Part shown: positions 1 to 6,701 of the stretch, one piece after another
Position numbering within the stretch: the stretch's first letter is position 1
Layout: each line of letters begins with the position of its first letter
Assembly (NCBI GenBank): GCA_025655575.1
Contig: JAHXIP010000020.1
Location: 1-63,345 of the forward strand
Direction: 5' to 3'
DNA length: 63,345 bases
DNA from: Candidatus Thiodiazotropha sp. (ex Monitilora ramsayi)
GTDB taxonomy: Bacteria; Pseudomonadota; Gammaproteobacteria; Chromatiales; Chromatiaceae
Notes under the pieces: model-generated
Told to the model about the DNA's origin: nothing
The model's input: only the letters and a program-made list of their open reading frames with translations
Database searches by the model: none
Position numbers and translations under genes: made by a program

Positions 1-14
1 ATGAATTTAGGCAT
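1..14 (-). CDS. Partial CDS of a tenth integron cassette (start codon only)
   Basis: Reading the minus strand leftwards from the attC at 82-168, an ATG (plus-strand positions 12-14) is preceded at normal spacing by GGAG, giving a gene that begins Met-Pro-Lys-Phe and runs off the window edge. Its place directly downstream of an attC and its orientation match the other cassettes. Product unknown; only four to five codons are visible. Confidence 0.5.
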
Positions 15-81
15 TGAATAACTCCGTTTCAGTTGGCTCTATTTTATCATTCCTTCCGTTAATATTTGGGTTTTTCTACAG

Positions 82-168
82 CCTCAACGCCAACGTAACC
101 GGCAGACCGAGCGCAGCGAAGGCTGTCCGAGTGAGCGATAGCGAACGGTGTTGACGTACTTGTTATGC
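82..168 (-). other. attC site 1 (between cassettes 9 and 10)
   Basis: An 87-bp imperfect foldback. The plus-strand outer boxes are CCTCAAC (82-88) and GTTATGC (162-168). The inner arms AACGTAAC and GTTGACGT pair with one unpaired G, the extrahelical base typical of attC. The centre shares a CGAGTGAGCG core with several other attC sites of this array. Confidence 0.8.
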
Positions 169-185
169 GTTTCATATTCACATCA

Positions 186-566
186 CTACGCTAGCCAGCA
201 AAGTACTGCTACACCCATTAGCCCCGCCCAACCAGGATGCCTTGCTTTTGTTGCAATGAATACGAGTAAGCCACTTAAAAACATTGAGTACGCAATGGCT
301 TGAACTATGTAATTTGTGGAGATGGGTTCAAATTCCGCTTGCGATAGGTACACAAGGATCGCACCAACACCCCAGCCGAATATTGACGCTATGTGCCATG
401 TTGCCCAAAGTATTCGTACGTTTCTCTCGAGGAGCAATGGCTTACCATGTGTTGGAATGATGCTGCCCTTTCTGAGACGGCGAAAAACGAGCACCTCACC
501 AAGAGCAGAGTGAACAAGCCCAACAACAAACGCTAAAACACCTGCGGAAAGTAGCATCGTATTCAT
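186..566 (-). CDS. Cassette 9: small integral membrane protein
   Basis: A 126-residue protein that is almost entirely hydrophobic, with about four predicted membrane segments (around 5-25, 48-70, 84-104 and 110-125) and a short basic loop with VFRRLRKG near residue 27. The motif around LVHSALGEVLVFRRL is, from memory, like that of integral membrane proteins often carried on integron cassettes; no enzymatic residues are evident. The gene lies 29 bp inside the cassette boundary at 595-601 and its stop sits 18 bp from the attC at 82-168. Expression would depend on an upstream cassette or the integron promoter. Function unknown. Confidence 0.75.
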   Translation of the reverse strand: MNTMLLSAGVLAFVVGLVHSALGEVLVFRRLRKGSIIPTHGKPLLLERNVRILWATWHIASIFGWGVGAILVYLSQAEFEPISTNYIVQAIAYSMFLSGLLVFIATKARHPGWAGLMGVAVLCWLA

Positions 567-594
567 CCTCGTTTCTTAACAACCCTCTTTTTAC

Positions 595-672
595 GCATAA
601 CGACCAGTTGAGGGGCGCGACGTCAGGAGCGTCCCAGTGAGCGTAGTGAACATCTCGAACTGCTTGTTAAGT
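595..672 (-). other. attC site 2 (between cassettes 8 and 9)
   Basis: A 78-bp foldback with plus-strand boxes GCATAAC (595-601) and GTTAAGT (666-672). Inner arms CAGTTGAG and CTCGAACTG pair with one extrahelical G. The centre GGGGCGCGACG...CGTCCCAGTGAGCG is nearly the same as in attC 6 and attC 7. Confidence 0.85.
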
Positions 673-1431
673 TTCATATGGTGTTAAATGCTCCGCCCTG
701 CCTGACTTTTTGGCAAACTCTTTGGAATAACTAAAGATATTTGAAAAAAGCTTATCATCACCAAATGCTTTGGCCGTGAACGCAAAAGCCAAAATCCCTC
801 GGTAAAAATAATTCAGCATATCATCTATATGATCCTCATACAGCGGTGACTGCCATGCACCCGACAAGTTAAATTTCGGTGGACTTCCGTAATACAACTC
901 CATGATATGAGGCGAGGCAGCATGCACATAGCCCGAATAGGTTTTTGAAATTGTTCTACTCACTTCCTTTCCGGTGCCTTGATCGCCCCCTGTTCCTCTA
1001 TCTTTGTTGATGTATGCGTGAATTTTCTTCCTGGGTATCATTGGCCGCTTTTGCTCTGATTCAATAGCTGTTTTCCCGCCCTCGAACTCTTCCTCAAAGA
1101 AAGCAGAAAGATACCTATCATGCATTTCAGTAGAATCATTAAAGATTATTGATAATGACAAAAACGTAATATCTTCTGTTAACTCGTCCTCGATTCTTTG
1201 AATTGCAGCTTGCTCTTGTACCAATCCAAGCCTATTCAAATGAAAGATTGCTTGAAGCCCCGTTATCACCCGGGCCAGCTTGAGAACCATAGCAACATAA
1301 ATGCTTTTGCTTTTATATCTATATGTATAACCACCATTTATTGCGATTTTTTCGGGCAAGTCCAATTTTTCGGCAAGTCTATTAAACGAGTCCAGCATCA
1401 TCCTAAGCGCTTCGTCGTAGAGTTCGCTCAT
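667..1431 (-). CDS. Cassette 8: DUF5677-like hypothetical protein
   Basis: A 254-residue, mainly helical soluble protein. The segment SGYVHAASPHIMELYYG near residue 190 resembles the conserved YSGYVHGA-type segment of DUF5677 proteins, often found on mobile elements; this is a recollection of the family, not a search result. The open frame extends eight codons further (to 1455), but those codons lie inside the attC boundary box at 1437-1443, which belongs to the previous cassette junction, so I use the internal Met (MSELYDEAL) at 1431. The stop codon overlaps the attC box at 666-672. Function unknown. Confidence 0.7.
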   Translation of the reverse strand: MSELYDEALRMMLDSFNRLAEKLDLPEKIAINGGYTYRYKSKSIYVAMVLKLARVITGLQAIFHLNRLGLVQEQAAIQRIEDELTEDITFLSLSIIFNDSTEMHDRYLSAFFEEEFEGGKTAIESEQKRPMIPRKKIHAYINKDRGTGGDQGTGKEVSRTISKTYSGYVHAASPHIMELYYGSPPKFNLSGAWQSPLYEDHIDDMLNYFYRGILAFAFTAKAFGDDKLFSNIFSYSKEFAKKSGRAEHLTPYET

Positions 1432-1436
1432 TGAAT

Positions 1437-1537
1437 ACTTAACGTTTAGGTTCATCGGTAGCCGAAAGTGGAGCAGCTTGGAGCGTAGCGGAAACGCCGC
1501 GGAGCTTTTGGCTGTCCGGTGTAACCCATTGTTAGCC
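1437..1537 (-). other. attC site 3 (between cassettes 7 and 8)
   Basis: A 101-bp foldback, the longest of the array. The boxes are ACTTAAC (1437-1443, perfect RYYYAAC) and GTTAGCC (1531-1537). Inner arms GGTTCATCGG and CCGGTGTAACC pair with one extrahelical base. The centre (GCAGCTTGGAGCGTAGCG...) is unrelated to that of attC 2, 6 and 7. Confidence 0.8.
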
Positions 1538-2494
1538 CATGGTTACTGTTTTTGCCTGTTCTTTTCTTCTTTGATTAGAATTATATGACTTTTCGCCGAG
1601 CTTTTGGGTAAATGGATATAGAAACGCAAACCAGGGCATGGGCATTGACCAACGCCCATTGCATCTGGGCGGTGTCATTGCTTTTCGATTCGGGTCAAGT
1701 ATGACATCCTCAACAATGACTCCTTCGCCTTCTCTTCTAAGCCTTGCTTTAACAGACCCATCATAATCGACAATTGCAGATTGCCCCGTAAATTTGGAAT
1801 GTTGGTCAGGGGACAAGCCTGGCATTGGACTGATCCAATCACCACATTTATTCGCCATAACAACCGGCACACCTAGCTTGTATGATGTAACTTGCGGTCC
1901 ATTTTCAATTAGTTTGTATACTGCCTCTACATCCTTCTGCCTAAACGGAAACTTTTTCATAAGTGTTGGAGCGGATGTGGGCTGAAGCACCATATCAACC
2001 GATGAATAAAACAATTCAGTTAAGTTATTGCAAAATATATTTTCACCACAAATACTTATTCCAATACGACCAAATTCTGTTTCGATAAATCGTTTTCCAG
2101 AACCCGACCTTGTGAAATAAGCTTCTACAGATGCAGGTGGATTTTTTCTAACTTGTCCTGCAATTTCACCATCAGGGTTAGCAAGGACAAATGTGTTATA
2201 GAAATCTTCTTCATCTGCCTCAAGATAACTCGTGCCTATCCATATCCCCAATAGCTTTGATATACCCTTTAACCATTGAACTGTTTTGCCATCGTTTCTT
2301 TCGGCTGAATCCCATATTTCTTCTGTCATGATGTAACCGGTAGGCATAAATTCAGGGAGCACAACGATTTGCGCCCCTTTATCAAACGCCTGTTCCACTA
2401 GTTGAGTAGCACGATTAATATTTTTCTCTATCTGACAATTATCAGATTTCATCTGTATCGCAGCTACTCGTACTTTTCGAAATACTTTGTCCAT
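1532..2494 (-). CDS. Cassette 7: carbon-nitrogen hydrolase (nitrilase superfamily)
   Basis: A 320-residue protein of the CN-hydrolase family, which cleaves amides or nitriles through a Glu-Lys-Cys triad. The three elements are visible: VVLPEFMPTGY (Glu near 48), VRKNPPASVEAYF (Lys near 118) and ISICGENIF (Cys near 149). Length is normal for the family and the frame is intact. The C-terminal 30 residues are basic and probably an extension (NSNQRRKEQAK). Substrate cannot be read from sequence. The gene fills its cassette, with the stop codon inside the attC box at 1531-1537 and the start 20 bp from the next boundary. Confidence 0.88.
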   Translation of the reverse strand: MDKVFRKVRVAAIQMKSDNCQIEKNINRATQLVEQAFDKGAQIVVLPEFMPTGYIMTEEIWDSAERNDGKTVQWLKGISKLLGIWIGTSYLEADEEDFYNTFVLANPDGEIAGQVRKNPPASVEAYFTRSGSGKRFIETEFGRIGISICGENIFCNNLTELFYSSVDMVLQPTSAPTLMKKFPFRQKDVEAVYKLIENGPQVTSYKLGVPVVMANKCGDWISPMPGLSPDQHSKFTGQSAIVDYDGSVKARLRREGEGVIVEDVILDPNRKAMTPPRCNGRWSMPMPWFAFLYPFTQKLGEKSYNSNQRRKEQAKTVTMG

Positions 2495-2513
2495 AATCTA
2501 TAATCGCCTATGC

Positions 2514-2580
2514 GGCTATCGTTCAGCGAACCGGCGGAGGCGCGTCAGCTCCGAAGTTCGTGTTGCGCTGCTTGTTATGT
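2514..2580 (-). other. attC site 4 (between cassettes 6 and 7), with altered R' box
   Basis: A 67-bp foldback. Inner arms CAGCGAAC and GTTGCGCTG pair with an extrahelical G, and the right outer box is GTTATGT (2574-2580). The left box reads GGCTATC (2514-2520), that is GATAGCC on the cassette strand instead of GTTAGCC, a change in the GTT at the crossover. Confidence 0.65.
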
Positions 2581-2593
2581 TTATTCATAGTTC

Positions 2594-2848
2594 TCATTTC
2601 TTGAATTCTGTGACTTTTTCTATCTCATAGATTGCTTCAGTAATACTCTCCATTCTTTTTTCTAAAATGGACTGAGCATCATAAAGACCACGATTATAGA
2701 AATAAGGGCCTATTTCATCTGAAAAGAAGTCAAGTAAAAACTGTGCATCAAACTGCCCAATTATTTGATCGAGCTCTTCACTAAAATACATTTGAATCTT
2801 TTTAGTGATGATTTCTTTTTCATCTTTTGAGAATTCTATTTCAGACAT
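2594..2848 (-). CDS. Cassette 6: DUF2164 family protein
   Basis: An 84-residue acidic, helical protein. The run DAQFLLDFFSDEIGPYFYNR followed by GLYDAQSILEKRMESITEAIYE is the core signature of the DUF2164 family, a widespread family of small proteins of unknown function. It starts with Met-Ser-Glu-Ile-Glu, 25 bp from the cassette boundary, and ends 14 bp before the attC at 2514-2580. It is the only gene in this cassette. Confidence 0.85.
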   Translation of the reverse strand: MSEIEFSKDEKEIITKKIQMYFSEELDQIIGQFDAQFLLDFFSDEIGPYFYNRGLYDAQSILEKRMESITEAIYEIEKVTEFKK

Positions 2849-2872
2849 AATTTATTGTTCGATATATTGTAA

Positions 2873-2962
2873 ACATAACGCCAAGCATATGGGGCGGCAA
2901 GCCGCGCAGCGGCGGTACGTCCCAGTGAGCTGCAAGCGAACGACATAATGCGCTTGTTATGT
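2873..2962 (-). other. attC site 5 (between cassettes 5 and 6)
   Basis: A 90-bp foldback with boxes ACATAAC (2873-2879) and GTTATGT (2956-2962). Inner arms GCATATG and CATAATGC pair with one extrahelical A. The centre contains GGGGCGGCAAGCCGCGCAG and CGTCCCAGTGAGC. Confidence 0.8.
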
Positions 2963-3367
2963 GCCACTTCCTCTTGTATTAATTTTTGCAATTGCTCCAT
3001 AAGTTATCGCTACAATCAATCCTAAAAGAAAACCTACAATAATCCCCATCTGATTTACGTTGACTTCTTGACCAGTAACAACAATATAGATATATAAGTG
3101 AAGTACTAATATACCAGCAACACCGCCACATATCGCTAAATTGAGCAATGTAAAGTCATCTGATTTTTTTAGTACGATGATGATCGGAATACCAACAAAT
3201 ATCATCCCTGCATAAGAACAGAAGATTGAATGTAATACCAGCGCCAGATTTAGATCACCATAATTCGGTGAAAAAATGCTCATGGCAAACAAGAAGATCG
3301 CAAAAGCTGCAACCCCAGCTAAAGGTGCAATTATTACGCCTTTCATCTCCATTTTAGACACATGCAT
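2957..3367 (-). CDS. Cassette 5: small membrane protein, unknown
   Basis: A 136-residue hydrophobic protein with four predicted membrane helices (around 10-30, 42-64, 75-95 and 105-128), short loops and the C-terminus RGSGT. No family recognised. Met1 lies only 6 bp inside the attC boundary at 3373-3379, leaving no room for a normal ribosome binding site; translation may start at Met6 or Met8 or be coupled to readthrough from the previous cassette. The stop overlaps the attC 5 box. Confidence 0.65.
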   Translation of the reverse strand: MHVSKMEMKGVIIAPLAGVAAFAIFLFAMSIFSPNYGDLNLALVLHSIFCSYAGMIFVGIPIIIVLKKSDDFTLLNLAICGGVAGILVLHLYIYIVVTGQEVNVNQMGIIVGFLLGLIVAITYGAIAKINTRGSGT

Positions 3368-3372
3368 CTACC

Positions 3373-3450
3373 ACATAACGTTGCCATAAGGGGCGCGACG
3401 TAAGGAGCGTCCCAGTGAGCGCAGCGAACGATTTAATGGCCTTGTTAAGC
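3373..3450 (-). other. attC site 6 (between cassettes 4 and 5)
   Basis: A 78-bp foldback with boxes ACATAAC (3373-3379) and GTTAAGC (3444-3450, perfect GTTRRRY). Inner arms GCCATAA and TTAATGGC pair with one extrahelical base. The central sequence is nearly identical to that of attC 2. Confidence 0.85.
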
Positions 3451-3451
3451 C

Positions 3452-4246
3452 TCATTTCTTACCGCGTCGCCACCACGACTTTTTTAATGCATTCTGGCTG
3501 TGGCACAGAGCCATTACTTGATTTTCGTATCCGAAATTCGATTTGGAGAACACAACCTGTATCTTTTCGTTTTCTTCGCTTCCGATGGTATCACCGTCTT
3601 TAATAACTGCACCATTATCAACGAGATAATCAGCTATATTGAACAGTCGTTCCCGCAAGTCGGGCACTGTTTCTGGCACTTTTACAGCTTCTAACTCCAT
3701 ATGGCCCAAAGCCTCCATGCCTTGAGTAAAGCCTGAACTGGTTGACTCACCATCGTAGCCAACGCGAAAATCTACCCAGATGTACAGTGGCGCACCTTCC
3801 CGTAAAATTTTCATAGCAAATTCGACGAATATCGGTTTCGGGATTAGCAATGCCGCATTTCCCCAAAACACTCCCAACGCTGTCCCAGATGTGGCTAGGA
3901 CTGAAGTAGTTACTCTCGTTAGAAAGGCAGACAAAGGAATAGCCTCTAGCTCGCCGTATACGGTCACAATAGTATGAGATTGATGTAGCTTTAATTCCGC
4001 CTCCGCATTTTTCCACAGGATACTGGTCGCGCATGGCCCTTCTAAATCTGACCAAGGGATAGGCCCATTGATATCACCGAGAGTTACATTCAATTCACCC
4101 ACTTTGAATGACCCTGTGTTGTCACAGATCTCGATGTCGGAGACTTGCCCAAAATCCGGCCAAGTTTCAGCGAAATGCTCTGCCACTGATTTGATCTCAA
4201 GGTCAGGATCGTTAGGAAAGGGAACCATACAAAATGTGATGCTCAT
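3452..4246 (-). CDS. Cassette 4: DUF4261 domain protein
   Basis: About 264 residues. The domain order and the C-terminal GYENQVMAL segment fit DUF4261, a family of unknown role that is common in accessory regions. The protein has WVDFRVGYDG near residue 160 and a strongly basic end (KKSWWRRGKK). Two starts are close together: ATG at 4252 has no spacing after the AGG-containing ribosome site, while ATG at 4246 lies 8 bases after it, so 4246 is chosen. It is the single gene of its cassette and the frame is complete. Confidence 0.75.
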   Translation of the reverse strand: MSITFCMVPFPNDPDLEIKSVAEHFAETWPDFGQVSDIEICDNTGSFKVGELNVTLGDINGPIPWSDLEGPCATSILWKNAEAELKLHQSHTIVTVYGELEAIPLSAFLTRVTTSVLATSGTALGVFWGNAALLIPKPIFVEFAMKILREGAPLYIWVDFRVGYDGESTSSGFTQGMEALGHMELEAVKVPETVPDLRERLFNIADYLVDNGAVIKDGDTIGSEENEKIQVVFSKSNFGYENQVMALCHSQNALKKSWWRRGKK

Positions 4247-4263
4247 AAGCATACCTACTTGAG

Positions 4264-4344
4264 GCTTAACGCCGAGCTAAGGGGCGCGAGTGAAACGAGC
4301 GTCCCAGTGAGCGATAGCGAACGATCTTGAGCAATTTGTTAGGG
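4264..4344 (-). other. attC site 7 (between cassettes 3 and 4)
   Basis: An 81-bp foldback with boxes GCTTAAC (4264-4270, perfect RYYYAAC) and GTTAGGG (4338-4344). Inner arms GAGCTAAG and CTTGAGC pair with one extrahelical base. The centre is GGGGCGCGAGTGAAACGAGC followed by the shared GTCCCAGTGAGCG. Confidence 0.85.
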
Positions 4345-5175
4345 CTGTTCTTCCTCTTGTTCATGTTTGTACTCAATTCTGATAGGCAAGTCAGTCATTG
4401 CATAATGAATGAATTGCTGACCAAGATCTGTCAATTCATAAAGCTCTTCTTCATCAAATGCTGAAACTGGTGGCTTTGGACCACTGCCCTTGGGACGGCG
4501 GACTGTCTTTTTGGGTATAGGATTCCCGTTGTAATCTCTTTCTCTATGCTGACGGATAATCCCACCAGTACTTAAGTCCCGTATTAGCAATTTGTACACA
4601 TCAGCATCAGCAGAATCTTCCCTAACACGCTCCCTTCCAATTCTTCTCCAGATCTCACCACGTGAAATACCATTCGAATTGTATACCGAGGCTATGACTT
4701 GAAAATGCATGTCAGAATATTTATCAATCCAGTCAAAAAACATTCTAACGACATCGTCACTTGATACGCTACATGCAGCGGCATTAGCAAGTATATTTCT
4801 TACATATTCTCTTTTATTTTCACTTTCAGCAGCTGACCAATCTCTGAATGTTTTTCTTACAATTGACTGGTATTCCTTGCTCTCAACTCGCTTGGCAATT
4901 TCTTCATCCTGTAAATCGAGTCTTGCCATTATTTCAATCAAGGTGGTCTCTTTCTCTTTAAGTTCATCCTCTAATCCCTGAACCCAATACTTGAAGAACT
5001 TATTAACCTCCTCTTGCTCTTTTTCCGACCAGGCCCCAGCAAAGGCCGACAACACCCCGCCAGCAAAAGGAATTAAGCCTCCTGCTGCCTGCAATGCCCC
5101 CCGAGATACTTTTGCGAAATTCCCTCCATCAGGGAATTCTTTTTCGCTTTCATTACCATCTTCCTTATCACTCAT
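4339..5175 (-). CDS. Cassette 3: hypothetical protein with Gly/Ala-rich hydrophobic segment
   Basis: A 278-residue protein, not assigned to a family. Residues about 27-48 form a glycine/alanine-rich amphipathic or membrane-active stretch (GGLIPFAGGVLSAFAGAW). A charged helical region follows (about 50-130, with KEKETTLIEIMARLDLQDEE), and then an apparently winged-helix-like C-terminal part (ISRGEIWRRIGRERV ... YELTDLGQQFI). The layout resembles abortive-infection style proteins with a membrane-proximal helix and a soluble sensor, but this is inference only. The stop overlaps the attC 7 box, and the start lies 17 bp from the next boundary. Confidence 0.7.
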   Translation of the reverse strand: MSDKEDGNESEKEFPDGGNFAKVSRGALQAAGGLIPFAGGVLSAFAGAWSEKEQEEVNKFFKYWVQGLEDELKEKETTLIEIMARLDLQDEEIAKRVESKEYQSIVRKTFRDWSAAESENKREYVRNILANAAACSVSSDDVVRMFFDWIDKYSDMHFQVIASVYNSNGISRGEIWRRIGRERVREDSADADVYKLLIRDLSTGGIIRQHRERDYNGNPIPKKTVRRPKGSGPKPPVSAFDEEELYELTDLGQQFIHYAMTDLPIRIEYKHEQEEEQP

Positions 5176-5191
5176 TCTCCGAACCTTTTAG

Positions 5192-5267
5192 CCCTAACGC
5201 CTAGTGAAGGGGCCGCATTGTGGCGAAGCCACGCTTTTTGCGGTCCCGCTTGCACGCCTTGTTAGAA
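5192..5267 (-). other. attC site 8 (between cassettes 2 and 3)
   Basis: A 76-bp foldback with boxes CCCTAAC (5192-5198) and GTTAGAA (5261-5267). Inner arms GTGAAG and CTTGCAC pair with one extrahelical G. The centre (GGGGCCGCATTGTGGCGAAG) differs from the GTCCCAGTGAGCG group. Confidence 0.75.
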
Positions 5268-5274
5268 GGCGTGC

Positions 5275-5682
5275 TCATTTGTGGCTACCGTTTTCAATAC
5301 GCTCCGATGCCAGCTTGGCGATTTCACCCCAGGTGTCACCGGTGAGTTGTGTAAGAACAGCAGAAGTAGCCTTTTTATGCCGCGCAATACTCATACGGAC
5401 TGATTCACTTGAATCGGATGCTAGCTTCAGAAGCAATGGCTCCTTGAGCTTGTTTTTACTAGCCACCATAGAACGTACGCGATCCTCACTATGATCAGCG
5501 AGAAACTCCAGTAGCTCGTATGGTACGGTTTTATTCTGGGCTACCCAGAAAGCCATATCTGGGTGCTTTTCAACTACTTCGTACCATACTTCGATTGGAG
5601 CCTCGTCATGTGCTGCACGAACATATTCTTCTTGGTTCTCGCTCGCCCTAAGCCTGACGAATTCTTCCGCGCTCTCGATCAT
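5275..5682 (-). CDS. Cassette 2: helical repeat protein (LRV/HEAT-like)
   Basis: A 135-residue protein made of about four repeats of 20-25 residues with the pattern P..VL..LA.D....VR..VA (for example VPYELLEFLADHSEDRVRSM, then LKEPLLLKLASDSSESVRMS). This is the pattern of leucine-rich-repeat-variant or HEAT-like solenoids, which bind proteins or nucleic acids. No catalytic motif is seen. The start codon (5680-5682) lies 8 bp inside the cassette boundary. The gene fills its cassette. Confidence 0.75.
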   Translation of the reverse strand: MIESAEEFVRLRASENQEEYVRAAHDEAPIEVWYEVVEKHPDMAFWVAQNKTVPYELLEFLADHSEDRVRSMVASKNKLKEPLLLKLASDSSESVRMSIARHKKATSAVLTQLTGDTWGEIAKLASERIENGSHK

Positions 5683-5689
5683 GGTTGCC

Positions 5690-5760
5690 TTCTAACGCCT
5701 AGCTCACCGGAAAAATGCGAGCGCAGTGAGTATTTTGACCGGTGGAGCTACTTGTTATGC
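5690..5760 (-). other. attC site 9 (between cassettes 1 and 2)
   Basis: A 71-bp foldback with boxes TTCTAAC (5690-5696) and GTTATGC (5754-5760). Inner arms TAGCTCAC and GTGGAGCTA pair with one extrahelical G. The centre is short and AT-richer (GGAAAAATGCGAGCGCAGTG). Confidence 0.8.
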
Positions 5761-5772
5761 GATTTTTCACTC

Positions 5773-6042
5773 TTAACTCTCACGTGGCACTTCGCTTAAC
5801 CACCTTGATAAACGAGCTATAACCTCTGCCTCGCTCGGCAAACACTCTTCCTCATCAGAAAACTGAGAAACAGTAAATTGATATTCTATTTCATCGATCT
5901 CTTTGATCAGATTGTACGGCATCATTTCAAGTGCCTTGCCATTCTCCGTGATTGATGAAATCAAGGTCTTTCGATCAATCTTTCCACTCTTGTATTCATC
6001 TAGAGCATTTTCAATGCGGCCAAGTAAGCGTGAGTTACTCAT
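5773..6042 (-). CDS. Cassette 1, second gene: small acidic hypothetical protein
   Basis: An 89-residue acidic helical protein starting MSNSRLLGRIENALDEY. The open frame extends upstream, but the internal ATG at 6042 overlaps the stop of the preceding gene by 8 bases (ATGAGTAA), so translational coupling points to this start. No family recognised. Size, acidity and its coupling to a possible immunity-type gene suggest a functional pair, but this is inference. Confidence 0.6.
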   Translation of the reverse strand: MSNSRLLGRIENALDEYKSGKIDRKTLISSITENGKALEMMPYNLIKEIDEIEYQFTVSQFSDEEECLPSEAEVIARLSRWLSEVPRES

Positions 6043-6322
6043 AAATCTTGCCGCCATACAGAAATAGGGCAAACATTTTCCAATGATTGTCAGTTGGCTC
6101 GATGTTGTTACCAAAATCAGAGTCCTCTGCCCATGCTATAGCTGATTCTAAAAAGCCCTCAATTGTGCTGTTTTCCCATCCATTCCATCCGTGACTGTAC
6201 GGGTTGGAGTGATTCCTTTTTTCTTTTCTGCTTTCATCCTCTTTGTCCATTTGCAATGCACGTACAAACGCCAAGAAGGTTTCTTTATCTCTCACTTTTT
6301 CGAGATGTTCCGTCAGATCCAT
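6035..6322 (-). CDS. Cassette 1, first gene: DUF7660-like small protein
   Basis: A 95-residue protein. The pattern ETFLAFVRALQMDKEDE, then GWENSTIEGFLESAIAWAED, then FALFLYGGKIYE matches, as far as I recall, small DUF7660-type proteins found beside polymorphic-toxin immunity genes. It is the gene nearest attI, only 12 bp inside the cassette boundary (GCATAAC, 6334-6340), and so the one expected to be best expressed from the integron promoter. It overlaps the next gene by 8 bases. Confidence 0.65.
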   Translation of the reverse strand: MDLTEHLEKVRDKETFLAFVRALQMDKEDESRKEKRNHSNPYSHGWNGWENSTIEGFLESAIAWAEDSDFGNNIEPTDNHWKMFALFLYGGKIYE

Positions 6323-6333
6323 TTCTTATTTAC

Positions 6334-6370
6334 GCATAACATTTAAGTAGAAGGCAATTTGCCTCCTATC
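6334..6370 (-). other. attI/first-cassette junction
   Basis: The boundary box GCATAAC (GTTATGC on the cassette strand, 6334-6340) lies upstream of the first cassette gene and has no attC partner on its right, as expected of the attI crossover. The attI body would lie to the right; the first copy of a GGCAATTTGCC palindrome is at 6353-6363. The exact extent of attI and the integrase binding repeats cannot be fixed by eye. Confidence 0.6.
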
Positions 6371-6701
6371 CCCCCTATCTTCGGCTTATACAGGCAGGGC
6401 GCCTTATATGAAGCCTGAATGAGAAGGATAAAAGGCAAGTTGCACATAAATAATCGTGCGGTTTGCCTGCGAGTTACAATCGGGGGAAGTTCACATCAAA
6501 GAAACCTCCCTGTTCTACATCTAGTTTTACCTGATATTTCACCGACTTGCCAATATCCCATCCAAATTTAGTAACAAGAAGAATAAATCCAAAGTGGTGA
6601 AATAAGGCAACTTGCCTCCTAACTCCTGTCACAAACTCATTGACATGCCAAATCAGCTTTAATAAGATTTTAGAAAATGAGAACATTAAGAGTACTATTT
6701 C
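6341..6701. promoter_or_regulatory. Integron leader with three GGCAAnTTGC palindromes
   Basis: This 361-bp stretch between the first cassette and intI holds GGCAATTTGCC (6353-6363), GGCAAGTTGC (6434-6443) and GGCAACTTGCC (6606-6616). The first and third share AAGGCAA-TTGCCTCCTA over 18 bp. They may be integrase or regulator binding sites. The cassette promoter Pc should read leftwards from here; TATAAG/CTTATA hexamers occur near 6385-6405 but I see no convincing -35. A minus-strand open frame at 6474-6719 overlaps the start of intI and is not called as a gene. Confidence 0.55.
6640..6668 (+). promoter_or_regulatory. Probable intI promoter
   Basis: A perfect -35 TTGACA (6640-6645) is followed after 17 bp by TAAGAT (6663-6668), placing a start of transcription near 6675, about 27 bp before the intI ATG. 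No CTGT-N8-ACAG LexA box overlaps it, unlike many integron integrase promoters. The third leader palindrome (6606-6616) lies 24 bp upstream of the -35. Confidence 0.65.

Noticed and set aside
1..6340. CRISPR array, suggested by repeated GTCCCAGTGAGCG blocks
   Set aside because: The repeats are the centres of attC foldbacks, spaced by whole genes, not short regular spacers.
6617..6700. LexA box in the intI promoter
   Set aside because: CTGT occurs at 6626 but no ACAG lies at the required distance; no SOS control can be claimed from sequence.
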